A stretch of DNA of 64,000 bases from an uncultured SAR116 cluster alpha proteobacterium (GCA_902625215.1 CACOAO010000005.1:54122-118121), one strand, 5' to 3'. Shown: positions 18,032 through 28,976, counted from the stretch's first letter. A program made the numbers and translations. The notes: generated by a model from the sequence alone, not told the origin.

Positions 18032-18817
18032 ATGTCTAATGCAATGCACGTTGCCAAAACTGGTTTAAATGCTCAAAATAGTAGAATGCAAGTAATTGCA
18101 AACAACCTTGCGAATGTAAATACTACAGGCTTTAAAAGAGATAGAGCAAATTTTGAAACACTTTTATATCAAGTAATTAAAGCTTCAGGTGCTCAGACAT
18201 CTGGCGAAACAAGAACAAACTCTGCTTTTTCTGTTGGTACAGGTGTACGTATAATAAATGCAGATAAGTTATTTTCACAAGGTAATATTGTTTCTACAGA
18301 CAATGCATTAGATATTTCAATTGATGGAACTGGTTTTTTCCAAGTTTTAATGCCAGATGGAAGAATCGGGTTTACTAGAAATGGTGCTTTTGGAAGAAAT
18401 GCTGAAGGTTTATTAACTACCGCATCTGGCTACGTTATTCAGCCAGAGATTGCAATTCCTGAAGGTGTAACAAACATTAATGTTTCAGCTGATGGGATTG
18501 TATCAGTTCAAAATCCAGGTGAAGTAGAACCAGAAGAGGTTGGACAATTTCAATTAGCAGACTTTGCTAATTCAAGGGGTTTGCAACCTATTGGCCAATC
18601 AATGTTAGTTGAGACTCCTGCAAGTGGTCCAGCAGTCATAGCAAACCCTTTTGAAAATGGGTTTGGAAGCCTAGTGCAAGGTGCACTTGAAAGTTCAAAT
18701 GTTAATGTTGTCCAAGAATTGGTTGATATGATTGAAACGCAAAGAGCTTACGAGGTTAACTCAAAAGCAATTTCTGGTGTTGATGACATGCTACGATTTA
18801 TAAGTCAAAACCTTTAA
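18032..18817 (+). CDS. flgG: Flagellar distal rod protein FlgG
   Basis: At 261 residues the protein is standard FlgG. It has SRMQVIANNLANVNTTGFKR, the FlgG-specific segment FETLLYQVIKASGAQTSGET, SVGTGVRIINADKLFSQGNI, and the end LESSNVNVVQELVDMIETQR with AYEVNSKAISGVDDMLRF. It forms the distal rod. An AGGAG site precedes the ATG, and a dedicated sigma-54 promoter lies just upstream. It heads the flgGHIJKL operon. Confidence 0.98.
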   Translation: MSNAMHVAKTGLNAQNSRMQVIANNLANVNTTGFKRDRANFETLLYQVIKASGAQTSGETRTNSAFSVGTGVRIINADKLFSQGNIVSTDNALDISIDGTGFFQVLMPDGRIGFTRNGAFGRNAEGLLTTASGYVIQPEIAIPEGVTNINVSADGIVSVQNPGEVEPEEVGQFQLADFANSRGLQPIGQSMLVETPASGPAVIANPFENGFGSLVQGALESSNVNVVQELVDMIETQRAYEVNSKAISGVDDMLRFISQNL

Positions 18818-18832
18818 TTTAAAGGCATAATT

Positions 18833-19492
18833 ATGAAAAAATTAATTTTTATTTTAACTTTTGTGATATCTGGATGTTCAACTTATGTTGAAGAAGCTAA
18901 CAATCAGCAATTCAAACCATTAAGGCCGTCATTTGAAGAATTTGAAAAAGTGGAACCGTCTAATGGCTCAATATACAGCACTAGCTCTTCAGGACTTTTT
19001 TCTTCTGATAGAAGAGCAAAAAAAGTTGGTGATATTTTGTCAGTTACTTTGAGTGAAACTTTTTCATCTAATAAAGCTGTAACAAATTCATCTGCAAAGG
19101 CAGATGCTATTGGGGCACAAGTTGGTGGAGTAGGTGTAATGAACTTAGCCGGTTCTTTTGGAGGTGCAATTTCTAAGACAGACTCCTTTTCTGGTTCAAT
19201 GGCTACAAATCAATCAAATAGTTTAAGCGGAACTGTTTCAGCTACAATAGTAAGAGTTTTTCCAAATGGTAATTTAGAAATAAAAGGACAGAAGAAATTA
19301 AGAATAACTGAGGGCACTGAATACATACGACTCAGTGGAATAATAAGGCCAGAAGATATTTCAACAACTAATACTGTTTCATCGTCAAAAATTGCCGAAG
19401 CCCAAATTGAATATGTAGGTGCAGGGATATTAGATAGTGCAACAAAACCAGGTTGGGGTAGCAATATTTTAAGAGCAATTTCACCATTTTAA
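18833..19492 (+). CDS. flgH: Flagellar L-ring lipoprotein FlgH
   Basis: The 219-residue protein has a lipoprotein signal with Cys at residue 15 (VISGC). The FlgH core follows: [20 protein letters not shown], then [20 protein letters not shown] and [20 protein letters not shown]. It forms the outer-membrane L ring around the rod. It starts 15 bases after flgG. Length and motifs are ordinary. Confidence 0.97.
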   Translation: MKKLIFILTFVISGCSTYVEEANNQQFKPLRPSFEEFEKVEPSNGSIYSTSSSGLFSSDRRAKKVGDILSVTLSETFSSNKAVTNSSAKADAIGAQVGGVGVMNLAGSFGGAISKTDSFSGSMATNQSNSLSGTVSATIVRVFPNGNLEIKGQKKLRITEGTEYIRLSGIIRPEDISTTNTVSSSKIAEAQIEYVGAGILDSATKPGWGSNILRAISPF

Positions 19493-19503
19493 GGAATTTA
19501 GTT

Positions 19504-20628
19504 ATGAAAAATTTAAAAATACATTTTTTCTTTATTTTTCTTTTTTCAATAATTGTAGAAACTGTTTTTGCAGATAGATTGAAAGACATGGTCAGTTTTG
19601 CTGGGATTAGATCTAATCAATTAATGGGATACGGAATTGTTGTGGGTCTTGATGGAACTGGTGACTCATCGCTCGCAGTTACCCTCCAAAGCATGCAATC
19701 AACAATATCACAATTTGGAATGAATGTAGATGCAAGCAGTCTGAGTGGAAAAAACTCTGCTGCAGTCATGATTACTGCTGACTTAGATCCTTTTACAAAA
19801 GTAGGTCAGAAAATTAGCGTAACAGTGTCATCAATGGGAAAAGCAAAAAGTTTAAGAGGAGGGACTCTTTTAATGACACCTTTAAAAGGGGCAGATGGTA
19901 AAACTTACGCAATTGCTCAAGGCAACCTTGCGGTAGGTGGTTTTGGAGTTGAAGGTGCTGATGGATCTTCTATGTCAGTAAACATTCCTACAGTTGGGAC
20001 AATTTCAAATGGTGCAACAGTTGAAAGAATGGTTGAAGCACCTTTTATCAATTCTGAGAACTTTGTAATGAACTTACATCAAGGAGATTTTACAACTGCT
20101 AATAGAATTACTGAAGAAATTAATAAAGTTTTTGGCCCTGATGTTGCTAAAGCACTCGATCATACCTCAATATCTGTTAGAGCTCCAAAAGACCCATCTC
20201 AAAAAGTTAGTTTTATGAGTTTGTTAGAAAATCTTGAAGTAGATCCTGCATCACCAATTGCAAGAGTTGTTGTTAATGCAAGAACAGGAACAATTGTAAT
20301 AGGAGGTGATGTAAGAGTTACACCTGCTGCAGTCAGTCATGGTAGTTTAACTGTAAAAGTAAACGAAGATACAAATACTACTCCAGGACAAACATTATTT
20401 GACGATGCTGGTAATATAACACAGCAAACTGCTGCAAATACTGAAAATGATACCGAAATAAAAGCAGGTGCAGAAACAGCATCTGCATTTGTTTTTGACG
20501 CAGGTACTTCCTTGGCTGATGTAGTTGATGCCATTAATGCAATTGGAACCACAAGTGCTGACTTAGTTGCTATCTTAGAAGCTTTAAGAGCAGCTGGTGC
20601 ATTAAGAGCACAAATGATTATTATTTAA
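19504..20628 (+). CDS. flgI: Flagellar P-ring protein FlgI
   Basis: The 374-residue protein has a signal peptide ending near VFADRLKD. FlgI hallmarks follow: [40 protein letters not shown], then [20 protein letters not shown]. It forms the P ring in the peptidoglycan layer, with FlgA as its chaperone. The loop around residues 285-335 is Thr/Asn/Ala-rich. It is followed 11 bases later by flgJ. The end [21 protein letters not shown] segment ([15 protein letters not shown]) is typical. Confidence 0.97.
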   Translation: MKNLKIHFFFIFLFSIIVETVFADRLKDMVSFAGIRSNQLMGYGIVVGLDGTGDSSLAVTLQSMQSTISQFGMNVDASSLSGKNSAAVMITADLDPFTKVGQKISVTVSSMGKAKSLRGGTLLMTPLKGADGKTYAIAQGNLAVGGFGVEGADGSSMSVNIPTVGTISNGATVERMVEAPFINSENFVMNLHQGDFTTANRITEEINKVFGPDVAKALDHTSISVRAPKDPSQKVSFMSLLENLEVDPASPIARVVVNARTGTIVIGGDVRVTPAAVSHGSLTVKVNEDTNTTPGQTLFDDAGNITQQTAANTENDTEIKAGAETASAFVFDAGTSLADVVDAINAIGTTSADLVAILEALRAAGALRAQMIII

Positions 20629-20639
20629 AGGAAAGGTTA

Positions 20640-20972
20640 ATGGATAATTCATTATCTAAAGTTAATCATATAAATCTTTTAGCTACAAAATCTGTAGGTA
20701 ATAAAAATATTAATTTACTGCAAAAAGAAAATAATAATGACTTAGAGGTTGTTGCTGATAAGTTTGAGTCAATTTTTGTTTTCCAAATGCTTAAGCAAGC
20801 AAGACAAAGTAAGTTAGCAGAAGGAATTTTTAGTTCAGAAGCACAAGATACATTCAACAATTTGCTTGATTTGGAATACTCAGAAATTTTATCTAATAAA
20901 AATAATTTTGGTATTGCTGAGGCATTAATTAAACAATTTCAATCACATATTCATCCCAAAAAGGATAAATAA
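20640..20972 (+). CDS. flgJ: Rod-capping protein FlgJ, short form without muramidase domain
   Basis: The 110-residue protein contains only the rod-cap domain: VADKFESIFVFQMLKQARQS, then IFSSEAQDTFNNLLDLEYSE. Enterobacterial FlgJ is about 310 residues with a C-terminal glucosaminidase. Short forms like this are common in alphaproteobacteria, where a separate lytic enzyme acts. The LysM protein at 7657 might help with the wall, but it shows no lytic domain I can identify. The stop is directly followed by the flgK ATG. Confidence 0.9.
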   Translation: MDNSLSKVNHINLLATKSVGNKNINLLQKENNNDLEVVADKFESIFVFQMLKQARQSKLAEGIFSSEAQDTFNNLLDLEYSEILSNKNNFGIAEALIKQFQSHIHPKKDK

Positions 20973-23900
20973 ATGGCTTCTTTATTTGAAATTGGAAAAA
21001 CTGGTGTGCAAGCATATAGACAAGCCTTATCTGTGACTGGTCAGAACATTGCTAATATAAATACCGAAGGTTATAATAAGAGAAGAGCTGATGTAAGTGA
21101 AGTAGCAGGGGTAACAGGCGGGCCAACAAATGTTTCAGATCAATCTGGTTTAGGTGTAAGAGTTACTAGTGTCCGTCGTTCGTTTGATGAGTATCTTGCA
21201 GATAAGACTAGAACATCGCAATCAGATTATGAAATGTTAAATGATTTTGTTTCTAAGTTGAGTGACTTAGAAAATATGTTATTACCTTCAGGAAGTGATT
21301 TAGGTGTTTTTATAGGACGATTTTTTGATACTCTTCAAGATGTAGCAAGTAATCCTGATAGTGTGTCAGCCAGGACAGTTGCCTTAGAGGCAGGAAAAGC
21401 TCTATCATCTTCTTTCAACAATTATGATGAACAATTAAAAAATTTTAAATCAAATTCTCTCAGGCAAATTGATATAAAGTTAACTGAGGCTAATTTAAAT
21501 ATAGATCAACTAGTAGAAGTTAATAAATTAATTGCAACTAGTGGTAACAGTGATGCTTCAAATGATGTTTTAGATGCAAGAGATAAGTTGCTAATAGAAT
21601 TATCAAAACTTTTAAATTTCACCGTAGATTATGCTGATACTGGAGAAGCTATTGTAAGACTAGGAGACTCAGGTAACGGTGCTTTTTTAGTGAATAGAAG
21701 TAAAGGATCAATAATATCCTCAGCATCAGATGATAAAAATATTTCTTTAGTTATAAATGAAGGAGCTGGTAAAAAAACAGCTGGAATTTATTCTTCAGGA
21801 ATAATATTTGGAATTTCAAACTTTTATAACTTGGTTGACACTGTAAGTAGTGAAATAAGTAAACTTGCTGAACAATTTTCAAATGATGTAAATGAAATTC
21901 AAACCTCTGGAATTGACCTTAATGGTAAATCTGGAAAGGCAATGTTCTCAGTAAATTCAATGTTACCTCAAGCAAATTTTAGTAATAAATCAGAATTGAA
22001 ATTTAATATAATTGAGGGTGATCCGAGTAAAATTATTCAAGAAAAAATTTTAGTAAATTATTCAAAAATAAATAATAATTGGGAAATAAGAGATTCAAAA
22101 GGTCTGTCTACAGCTACAGGAGATAAAATTAATTTTAATGGTTTTCAAATAGAAATAACTGGTCAGCCCCAAGATGGTGACGGTTTTCAAATAGCTCCTT
22201 CTCTTACAAAAGCAGGTGCAATGAAATTTCATCTTCAAAACCCTGAAGACTTTGCCGCAGCATCAAAGAATTTAATTTCGAAAAGTGCCTCTAACGTTGG
22301 CAGTGTTGAATTAAATATTATTGGTGCAACAACTCAAACTGAAATAGATCATCCTCCTAGTTTAGATAAAATTTTCACCTCTAGTACAAATCCACTAGTT
22401 GCTACATCTTTTTTAAAAGATGGCCCAATAACAACAATTCCTTCATCTACCAAATCTATTAATTTAAGTTCACTAGGAAGCCAATCATCTGCTTCATTTA
22501 CTATTTCAGATGCAGATATTAAGGGTTTCTCATCATTTAGTATTAAACTAACTGATGGGAGTAATAATGAAGAAATTATAATAAATTCAACGGCCACAGA
22601 CCCTGGAGATGGTATTAAAACTGTCCAAGAATTCGCTAATCTACTTAACTCTGGCTTGATGCTAGATGGAAAAAGCCAACATGATTTTAGAAAACTAGGT
22701 TTGTTTGCTACTGGTTCAAATGGCTTTCTTTCTATTGCCTCCTCTTCTAAAGATATTTCGAGTTCTTCTATTTTATCTAGAGGTAACTCGTTTAGCCCTT
22801 CTATTTCTAATTTAGCAGGCGAAGCTGTGGCTAGTAATTTACAAGTTTTTACAAGAGATGGAAGACATGTATCCGGAACTTCACTTAACGCAACTCAAAT
22901 AGCCTCATTAATAAAAACTGAGAATGGTTTTTTAGAAAGTGCTGAATACAGGAATGATTATTTAAATAATAATTATAGAGGCACAAACTCAAATAGGAAA
23001 ACAGCAAACGGTGATTTTACAAGCAGTTTTGGATCAAATCTTAGTTACAACGAGCAAGAAACAGACATGGATGGTTTATTGACTTCAAAAACCGTCACTA
23101 ATGGAACTCTTACATTAGATGGAACAAAAATATACTCAAAAGAGCTCAACTCGATTATCTCAATAGCATGTGAAAAAGATGATTCATCAAGAACATTTAC
23201 TGTTACAGGTTATGACCTAGATGGATTGTACCAAACTGAAACAATACCTGGTGGTAATGCAACTACAGTTGTTGGCAGTAAAGTATTTAGTAGGGTAAGA
23301 AATATAAGTATAAATGGTAATTCAGCTGGCAAGGTAACCATTGGAACAGAAGCTATTGGTTATTCTCTTAAAGTTACTAATAATGATAACATAGAAAAAA
23401 CTACAAATGTACCTGTGGGTTCTAGTGCTTACTATTTAGCTAATAAATTAAATACTGAATTAGCAGGAACAGGAGTACATGTTTCTGCAAGTACTAAAGT
23501 ATTACTTGGACCTTTTAATGATGGCGTAAGTGGTTCCGTTACATTTGATTTAAAAGGTAAAAACCCTGAAGCAGTCTCAATCAATGCAAGCATAGATGCA
23601 AGTGACATTTCAGCACTTGCAAAAAGAATAAATGAGTATTCTTCTCAAACGGGTTTGTCAGCAACGGTTACTGGAGATAGTAAGAAAATAATTATTGAAT
23701 CTAAAGATGGATACGACATTAATTTAAAAAACATCACAGCTCCTTCAGATTTTACTCTAGAAGTATTTGGAAAAGATTTTGAAAACTTAAGTGAAAATGA
23801 TTCACAATTAAATTCAAAATTGTTAATTGATATAAGTGATACAAAAAAAGTTTCAGCCAACATCAAAGGTGAACTAAAATTTATATCAAGTGAAACTTTT

Positions 23901-26900
23901 ACAACACAAATAAATTCTGGTGTTTCAAATGTCGCTGTTACAGACTCACTAACAAATGGATATATCAATATTGATAGGAGCAAAACAGGGGAAGTTGTTA
24001 CTATAAAACCAGAAACATTTGATGATTTAGATAATAGCCTTGGATCTCCCGATGGGAAAAAGGCTGTTGTTGGGTTATCAAAATATGGAATTGACATAAA
24101 TCAAAAAAATTACAAATTGTTTGTGAGTGATGATGATAGTTTATATACCTCAGATCGTCCTGGTAGTGCAGGGACAATCACGCTAAATGGTAAGCTAAAA
24201 GACGCCAACGATTTAAATGCAGTTGTAACCATTTTTTGTTCTACGGATGAAAGTGGAAATACATTTACAGTTACTGGAACTAACTCAAGTGGTACTACTA
24301 TTACAGAACAAATTACAGGTGCAACAGCTACTAAAGATAATAGTTTATTTACTTCAGCTAATCCTGGTGCTCCAGGGACCATCACATTAAATGGATCTTT
24401 AAAAGACGCCAACAATTTAAATGCAGTTGTAACCATTTTCTGTTCTGCCGATGAAAGCGCAAATACATTTACAGTTACCGGAACTAACTCAAGTGGTACT
24501 ATTATTACAGAACAAATTACAGGTGCAACAGCTTCTAATACAGCGGTAGGTTCAACAAAATTTACTACCATAACAAAAATTGAGAATTTAGCTACAGTAA
24601 GTGGGAATATTAAAATTGGAACGATAGCCAATACAGCGGTAGGTTCAACAAAATTTGCTACCATATCAAAAATTGAGACCTCGGCTAGACCAAGTGGGAA
24701 TATTAAAATTGGAACGGCAGCCAACAATGTAATAAATGACGATGATAGCTTAGTTCAGTTAACATCTTTTATTTCTGGCGATCCAATTGGATTGAATGGG
24801 GTTTTATCAACATCTGAATATTTAGGCGCTAAAATACAAATAAAAAGTAGGGAAGACACAACTGGAACAACTTTCATAATAGCTGGAATAGATTTAAATA
24901 ATAAGGTTATTGAAGAAAGAATACTAGGATCAAATGGTGGAGTAGTAACTACTGATAATATTTTCAAATCTGTAACATCAATAACTTCATCTGGAACAAA
25001 TAACGGTAAAATTAAGATTGGTACAAAAGCAGCCGATGGAAATTGGAATACTACAATTGATGCAAATGCCCTAAATATAGATACCCAAAAAGAAATATCA
25101 ACGGCGTTACTTACATCACTTAGATCTGAAACCCCAACTATTCAACTTAAAAGTAAAGTTCTAAACACATTACCTAAAGATGGACAATCTGTAGATTTAA
25201 GTTTTGAAGGACAAGTCTATACCCTCAAGATGGCATCAGGAGAATTATTAGTAGAAGGGCCTGAAACAAACAGAATTAAAGCACGCTTAAATGGAACATC
25301 AGAAAATATAAAAAATTTGATTGCTGTGTCCCAAACTGGCACCGCAGCTACGCCTCTAATAATTAATGGTTTAAATTCTATAGCAGCAGACAGTGATGGA
25401 CTTGTTTTAGATGATAATCCAACAGGTGCAGCCGTGCTTCCACTAACCGGATCACTCAAAGACAGCACATCTTTAAATTCCAGAATAACAATTAAAAATA
25501 CCGACAACGATGATAATACGGCTTTTAAAATCTCTATTACAGGTACTGATCCAGATGGTAATGTTATTACTGATGAAATTGCTGGCGTAAATGGAGACAA
25601 TGCAACTAATACAGGAACTAAAGTTTTCAAGACGGTTACTCAGGTGAGAGTTGATGGCGACCATGGCGATGTTGAAATTGGAACCACACCTGCCTTTGTT
25701 TCTTCCTTAGGGACAAGAGTATCTATAACTGCGACGTCAAACGAAAGTGAAAATTCTTTTACAATAGTTGGTACAGGCACAGACGGATTAAGTAAAACTG
25801 AAACTATTTCTGGTCCAAATTCTGGTAAAACTGTAGTATCACAAGGTCTGTTTAAAACAATTACATCAATTACACCAGCTTCTAATACTGCAGGTAACGT
25901 AGAAATTGGGACTGCGCCAGGATATGAACTTATTGCATCAGCAGAAGGCACGATTGAAGGTGCTCAATTTAAGTTAGTTGCTAATACTGCGAATACCGCT
26001 AATGCTGAAATATTTGGTTTAAAAGAGGGTACAACAAAAATGCTGGGAAATTTTGTTGTTCAACCAACAACTTCCAGTCCTGCAATTGGTATTGAAGTTA
26101 CAGAAAATGATATTAAAACAAGCTATACAATTAAATTTGACAGTAATAATGTTCCTGTATTTTTTAATAGTGACGGATCTGCACTTAGTGGGGCACCACC
26201 TTCTTTGTTAACTTTGTCATGGAATGAAACATCAGGTATAACTGACGATGATTCTCTATTTAATAATAATATGTCAGCAGGAGTTGGTATAATTACTGAT
26301 GGTGTTTTGTCAGCTACGGATGATGATGGTATCTTAACAACCCAATCAGCCACAGCAGGAGATTTAATTTTTGATGGCGCTTTAAAAAACTCAAAAGCTT
26401 TAAACGGTAAAATAAAAATAAAATGTAATGGAAACGAGATTGGTAATTCTTTTGTAATTTCAGGTCTTGATACTGATGGTGTATTTAAGACCGAAACAAT
26501 TTCAGGAGTTAATAATTCTACGACTATTGGTACCATCTCATTTAGCGAAATTACATCTATATCTGTAGCTAATAACACTGCAAGCACTATAGAGGTTGGA
26601 GTACAAGCAACTTCTGTAGTTATGGACCCACAAGTTATTACAATTACACCTGCGGGAGATGACACAGGTGAAAAATATACAATTACTGGCCTAGACCAGT
26701 TCGGTAACTCACAAACTGAAGTTTTAACTGCTAAGGGGTTAGGTGAAATTGTTACTGGAGAGAAGGTTTTTACTCAAATTTCATCAATAGTGCCTACAAG
26801 TGCTTCAGCTTCTTCAGTAAAAGTTGGTACAAAGAAAGTTGGTAGATTATCATTAAGTTATACAGTTGATAAACTTGATTTTAAGATAGATACAAATCCT

Positions 26901-27677
26901 AATGCCAATAAAGTTTATGGTCTTAAAACCCAAGATGTTAGAGCTGTTATTGATAGTGATGGAATAAAAGTAACTTCATTTTCTGGAGAACCAGTAAAAG
27001 TTGACATACCAAATGGATCAATTGAAAACTCAGTTGCAGAAAAAATAAGTTTAACCAATTTGCCACCAGAGGACTTGATTACAATTGTAATGGGTGGTGG
27101 TGCAAGAAAAATAAGTGTAGAATATGATCAATTTACTGAAAGTGAAATTTTAGATAATGAATTTGATCCTGAATTAACTATTAAAGTTGATGCGACAAAT
27201 AAAAATAAAGTGGAAATTTTTGACAAAATTTCTGGTCATTCTATTGCATCAAGAATCCTAGACGTTAATAGAGTTTTTGAAGTTAATAACACAAAATTTC
27301 AATTTTCTGACGACACTATAGTCAATAATAGTTTTGATTTTTCAAGTAATAAGGATGGTTTTGGAGATAATAGAAATATAATCAATATATTAAATCTTCA
27401 AGGCTCAGATAAATCAGGTGGTAACAAAGGTAACTTCCAGGAGATCTTTAATACTACAGTTGCCAAAGTAGGCTCAAATGTTCAGGCAAGTAAATTATCT
27501 TTAGGTTCAGCCTCTAGCACCCTCGATGCTGCTGAAGCAAGTCAAAGTGAGTTTGCAGGGGTTAATTTAGACGAGGAAGCAGCTCATTTACTTGAATTTC
27601 AACAAGCTTACCAAGCTTCGGCACGAATTTTGCAAACAGCTAAAGAAATGTTTCAATCTCTTATAGACGTTGTTTAA
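20973..27677 (+). CDS. flgK: Giant hook-filament junction protein FlgK (2234 residues)
   Basis: The N-terminus is classic FlgK: SLFEIGKTGVQAYRQALSVT, then GQNIANINTEGYNKRRADVS. The C-terminus is also typical: VNLDEEAAHLLEFQQAYQAS, then ARILQTAKEMFQSLIDVV. FlgK is normally about 550 residues, so some 1700 residues are inserted in the exposed middle. About eight copies of a module with core TFTVTGTDxxGxxxTExI and an end like ITSIxxxxNxxGxIxIGT occur between residues ~735 and ~1955. At 24132-24722 the duplication is recent enough to see in DNA. The frame is unbroken. It lies between flgJ and flgL in the flgG operon. Confidence 0.96.
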   Translation: MASLFEIGKTGVQAYRQALSVTGQNIANINTEGYNKRRADVSEVAGVTGGPTNVSDQSGLGVRVTSVRRSFDEYLADKTRTSQSDYEMLNDFVSKLSDLENMLLPSGSDLGVFIGRFFDTLQDVASNPDSVSARTVALEAGKALSSSFNNYDEQLKNFKSNSLRQIDIKLTEANLNIDQLVEVNKLIATSGNSDASNDVLDARDKLLIELSKLLNFTVDYADTGEAIVRLGDSGNGAFLVNRSKGSIISSASDDKNISLVINEGAGKKTAGIYSSGIIFGISNFYNLVDTVSSEISKLAEQFSNDVNEIQTSGIDLNGKSGKAMFSVNSMLPQANFSNKSELKFNIIEGDPSKIIQEKILVNYSKINNNWEIRDSKGLSTATGDKINFNGFQIEITGQPQDGDGFQIAPSLTKAGAMKFHLQNPEDFAAASKNLISKSASNVGSVELNIIGATTQTEIDHPPSLDKIFTSSTNPLVATSFLKDGPITTIPSSTKSINLSSLGSQSSASFTISDADIKGFSSFSIKLTDGSNNEEIIINSTATDPGDGIKTVQEFANLLNSGLMLDGKSQHDFRKLGLFATGSNGFLSIASSSKDISSSSILSRGNSFSPSISNLAGEAVASNLQVFTRDGRHVSGTSLNATQIASLIKTENGFLESAEYRNDYLNNNYRGTNSNRKTANGDFTSSFGSNLSYNEQETDMDGLLTSKTVTNGTLTLDGTKIYSKELNSIISIACEKDDSSRTFTVTGYDLDGLYQTETIPGGNATTVVGSKVFSRVRNISINGNSAGKVTIGTEAIGYSLKVTNNDNIEKTTNVPVGSSAYYLANKLNTELAGTGVHVSASTKVLLGPFNDGVSGSVTFDLKGKNPEAVSINASIDASDISALAKRINEYSSQTGLSATVTGDSKKIIIESKDGYDINLKNITAPSDFTLEVFGKDFENLSENDSQLNSKLLIDISDTKKVSANIKGELKFISSETFTTQINSGVSNVAVTDSLTNGYINIDRSKTGEVVTIKPETFDDLDNSLGSPDGKKAVVGLSKYGIDINQKNYKLFVSDDDSLYTSDRPGSAGTITLNGKLKDANDLNAVVTIFCSTDESGNTFTVTGTNSSGTTITEQITGATATKDNSLFTSANPGAPGTITLNGSLKDANNLNAVVTIFCSADESANTFTVTGTNSSGTIITEQITGATASNTAVGSTKFTTITKIENLATVSGNIKIGTIANTAVGSTKFATISKIETSARPSGNIKIGTAANNVINDDDSLVQLTSFISGDPIGLNGVLSTSEYLGAKIQIKSREDTTGTTFIIAGIDLNNKVIEERILGSNGGVVTTDNIFKSVTSITSSGTNNGKIKIGTKAADGNWNTTIDANALNIDTQKEISTALLTSLRSETPTIQLKSKVLNTLPKDGQSVDLSFEGQVYTLKMASGELLVEGPETNRIKARLNGTSENIKNLIAVSQTGTAATPLIINGLNSIAADSDGLVLDDNPTGAAVLPLTGSLKDSTSLNSRITIKNTDNDDNTAFKISITGTDPDGNVITDEIAGVNGDNATNTGTKVFKTVTQVRVDGDHGDVEIGTTPAFVSSLGTRVSITATSNESENSFTIVGTGTDGLSKTETISGPNSGKTVVSQGLFKTITSITPASNTAGNVEIGTAPGYELIASAEGTIEGAQFKLVANTANTANAEIFGLKEGTTKMLGNFVVQPTTSSPAIGIEVTENDIKTSYTIKFDSNNVPVFFNSDGSALSGAPPSLLTLSWNETSGITDDDSLFNNNMSAGVGIITDGVLSATDDDGILTTQSATAGDLIFDGALKNSKALNGKIKIKCNGNEIGNSFVISGLDTDGVFKTETISGVNNSTTIGTISFSEITSISVANNTASTIEVGVQATSVVMDPQVITITPAGDDTGEKYTITGLDQFGNSQTEVLTAKGLGEIVTGEKVFTQISSIVPTSASASSVKVGTKKVGRLSLSYTVDKLDFKIDTNPNANKVYGLKTQDVRAVIDSDGIKVTSFSGEPVKVDIPNGSIENSVAEKISLTNLPPEDLITIVMGGGARKISVEYDQFTESEILDNEFDPELTIKVDATNKNKVEIFDKISGHSIASRILDVNRVFEVNNTKFQFSDDTIVNNSFDFSSNKDGFGDNRNIINILNLQGSDKSGGNKGNFQEIFNTTVAKVGSNVQASKLSLGSASSTLDAAEASQSEFAGVNLDEEAAHLLEFQQAYQASARILQTAKEMFQSLIDVV
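23099..26840 (+). repeat. About eight copies of a shared axial-protein module in flgK
   Basis: Copies end with an IGT-like strand near 23350, 24620, 24715, 25025, 25685, 25915, 26600 and 26835. Full copies start with a strand such as LTLDGTLKDxxxLN, pass through a (S)FTVTGxDxxGxxxTExIxG hairpin, and end with VFxxITSIxxxxNxxGxIxIGT. The same module occurs once in FliD, three times in each giant flagellin and twice in flagellin 3. Confidence 0.8.
24132..24722 (+). repeat. Recent tandem duplications inside flgK (204 bp and 93 bp units)
   Basis: A 204-base unit (68 codons) is repeated at about 24132-24335 and 24336-24539. A 93-base unit (31 codons) follows, at about 24537-24629 and 24630-24722. 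Copies are close at the DNA level, with in-frame periods, so the module array appears to be still growing by duplication. Confidence 0.85.
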
Positions 27678-27695
27678 TAAATAAAGTGATTTAAA

Positions 27696-28976
27696 ATGCA
27701 GATTAGTTCTAAATTATTTAATCAACAGCAATTAAAACAATTTTCATCTACAACAGAAGAGCTTCAAGATCTTCAAAATAAAATTGCAACTGGTGAAAAT
27801 ATTTTAAGGGCTTCAGATGATCCTGTTGGTTCAGTTGAATTATCAGGATTAAATGTTGTAAAAAAACAAATTGAACAATATGAAAGAAATGTCAATGCAG
27901 CAAATGATAGATTGTCTTTGCTTGATAAAAATTTAGAAAACTTATCAAATATTTTTACAAGAGTTCAAGAGTTAATAATTCAAGCTTCAAGTGATGTTCT
28001 TGGTGCTTCAGATAGAGACGCAATTGCTATTGAAGTAGATCAAATGAAAGAAGAAGTATTAAGTTTAGCTAATGCACAAGATAGTAATGGTAGTTTTTTA
28101 TTTAGCGGATATAAAACCAACACTATACCCTTTGAAAAGGATTTAGCTGGCAAAATTAATTATAAAGGTGATAGAGGCATAGCATCTTTATCTATATCTG
28201 AATCTCGAGTAATGGAAACAACTCTAGACGGAGGTACTTTATTTCAAGCCGTTAAGGGGCCGTCAGGTGAAAATGTTTCAATTTTTCAAATGTTAGAAGA
28301 CATAAGTTATTCAATTAGGACTGCGTCTGGAGGTGTTAACTCGGTTAAATCAACTGGAGTAGCAGAGCTTACTTTTGAAAATAAAAACCCCGGCACTTGG
28401 ACTTTTGATTTAACAGGAAACCTAGGAACAGCTACAATAACAACTGAAATTACAGGTGAAGATCCTTCAGAATTTGTAAGACAAATTAACTTAAGTTCTA
28501 CAGGTGTTGTGGCAACTATAATGGAAGATGGAAAAACAATAAAATTAACTGACTCGGTAAATGGGCCAATGGAAATCAATAATCTATTAGTAAATGGTCT
28601 AGAAACTGCTCAAAAAAACCCTTCATCATATTTTCTTGTTCAACCAACTGATGGTTCTGGTAACAATATCGGTGGTGCTCAAAAATTATATGATAATGAT
28701 CAGTTACCATCAAAACAATTAGATAATATAGCCTCAACGCAAGTTCATATTTCAAACAATAGAGGTGAAATTGGAGCTAGAACAAATTCGCTTGAAAGAC
28801 AAGTTGAGCTTTTAGCTAATAGAAGACTAGGTGTTGAAAAAGATGTAAGTGATTTGAAGGATGCAGATCTCGCAGCTTTAGTAACTAATTTACAAAGTAA
28901 GTTAACATCAATGCAAGCTAGTCAACAATCCTTTGTTAAAATTTCACAATTAAATTTATTTGATTATTTAAGATAG
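27696..28976 (+). CDS. flgL: Hook-filament junction protein FlgL
   Basis: The 426-residue protein has the flagellin-like N-terminus with LQDLQNKIATGENILRASDD and DPVGSVELSGLNVVKKQIEQ, and a FlgL-type C-terminus (ISNNRGEIGARTNSLERQVE and ALVTNLQSKLTSMQASQQSF). It links FlgK to the filament. Unlike FlgK, FliD and the flagellins it is close to normal length and lacks the shared repeat module. It is the last gene of the flgG operon and meets the convergent gene at 28977 with no gap. Confidence 0.95.
   Translation: MQISSKLFNQQQLKQFSSTTEELQDLQNKIATGENILRASDDPVGSVELSGLNVVKKQIEQYERNVNAANDRLSLLDKNLENLSNIFTRVQELIIQASSDVLGASDRDAIAIEVDQMKEEVLSLANAQDSNGSFLFSGYKTNTIPFEKDLAGKINYKGDRGIASLSISESRVMETTLDGGTLFQAVKGPSGENVSIFQMLEDISYSIRTASGGVNSVKSTGVAELTFENKNPGTWTFDLTGNLGTATITTEITGEDPSEFVRQINLSSTGVVATIMEDGKTIKLTDSVNGPMEINNLLVNGLETAQKNPSSYFLVQPTDGSGNNIGGAQKLYDNDQLPSKQLDNIASTQVHISNNRGEIGARTNSLERQVELLANRRLGVEKDVSDLKDADLAALVTNLQSKLTSMQASQQSFVKISQLNLFDYLR

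Noticed and set aside
24110..26665. Long minus-strand frames in flgK (up to 205 residues)
   Set aside because: They mirror the repeat modules and their repeats; no independent evidence of coding.
12070..27677. flgE and flgK as fusions of separate adhesin genes into the flagellar operon
   Set aside because: Both ends are intact flagellar assembly domains in one frame, in the normal gene order, so they are expanded flagellar proteins, not chimeric read-through.
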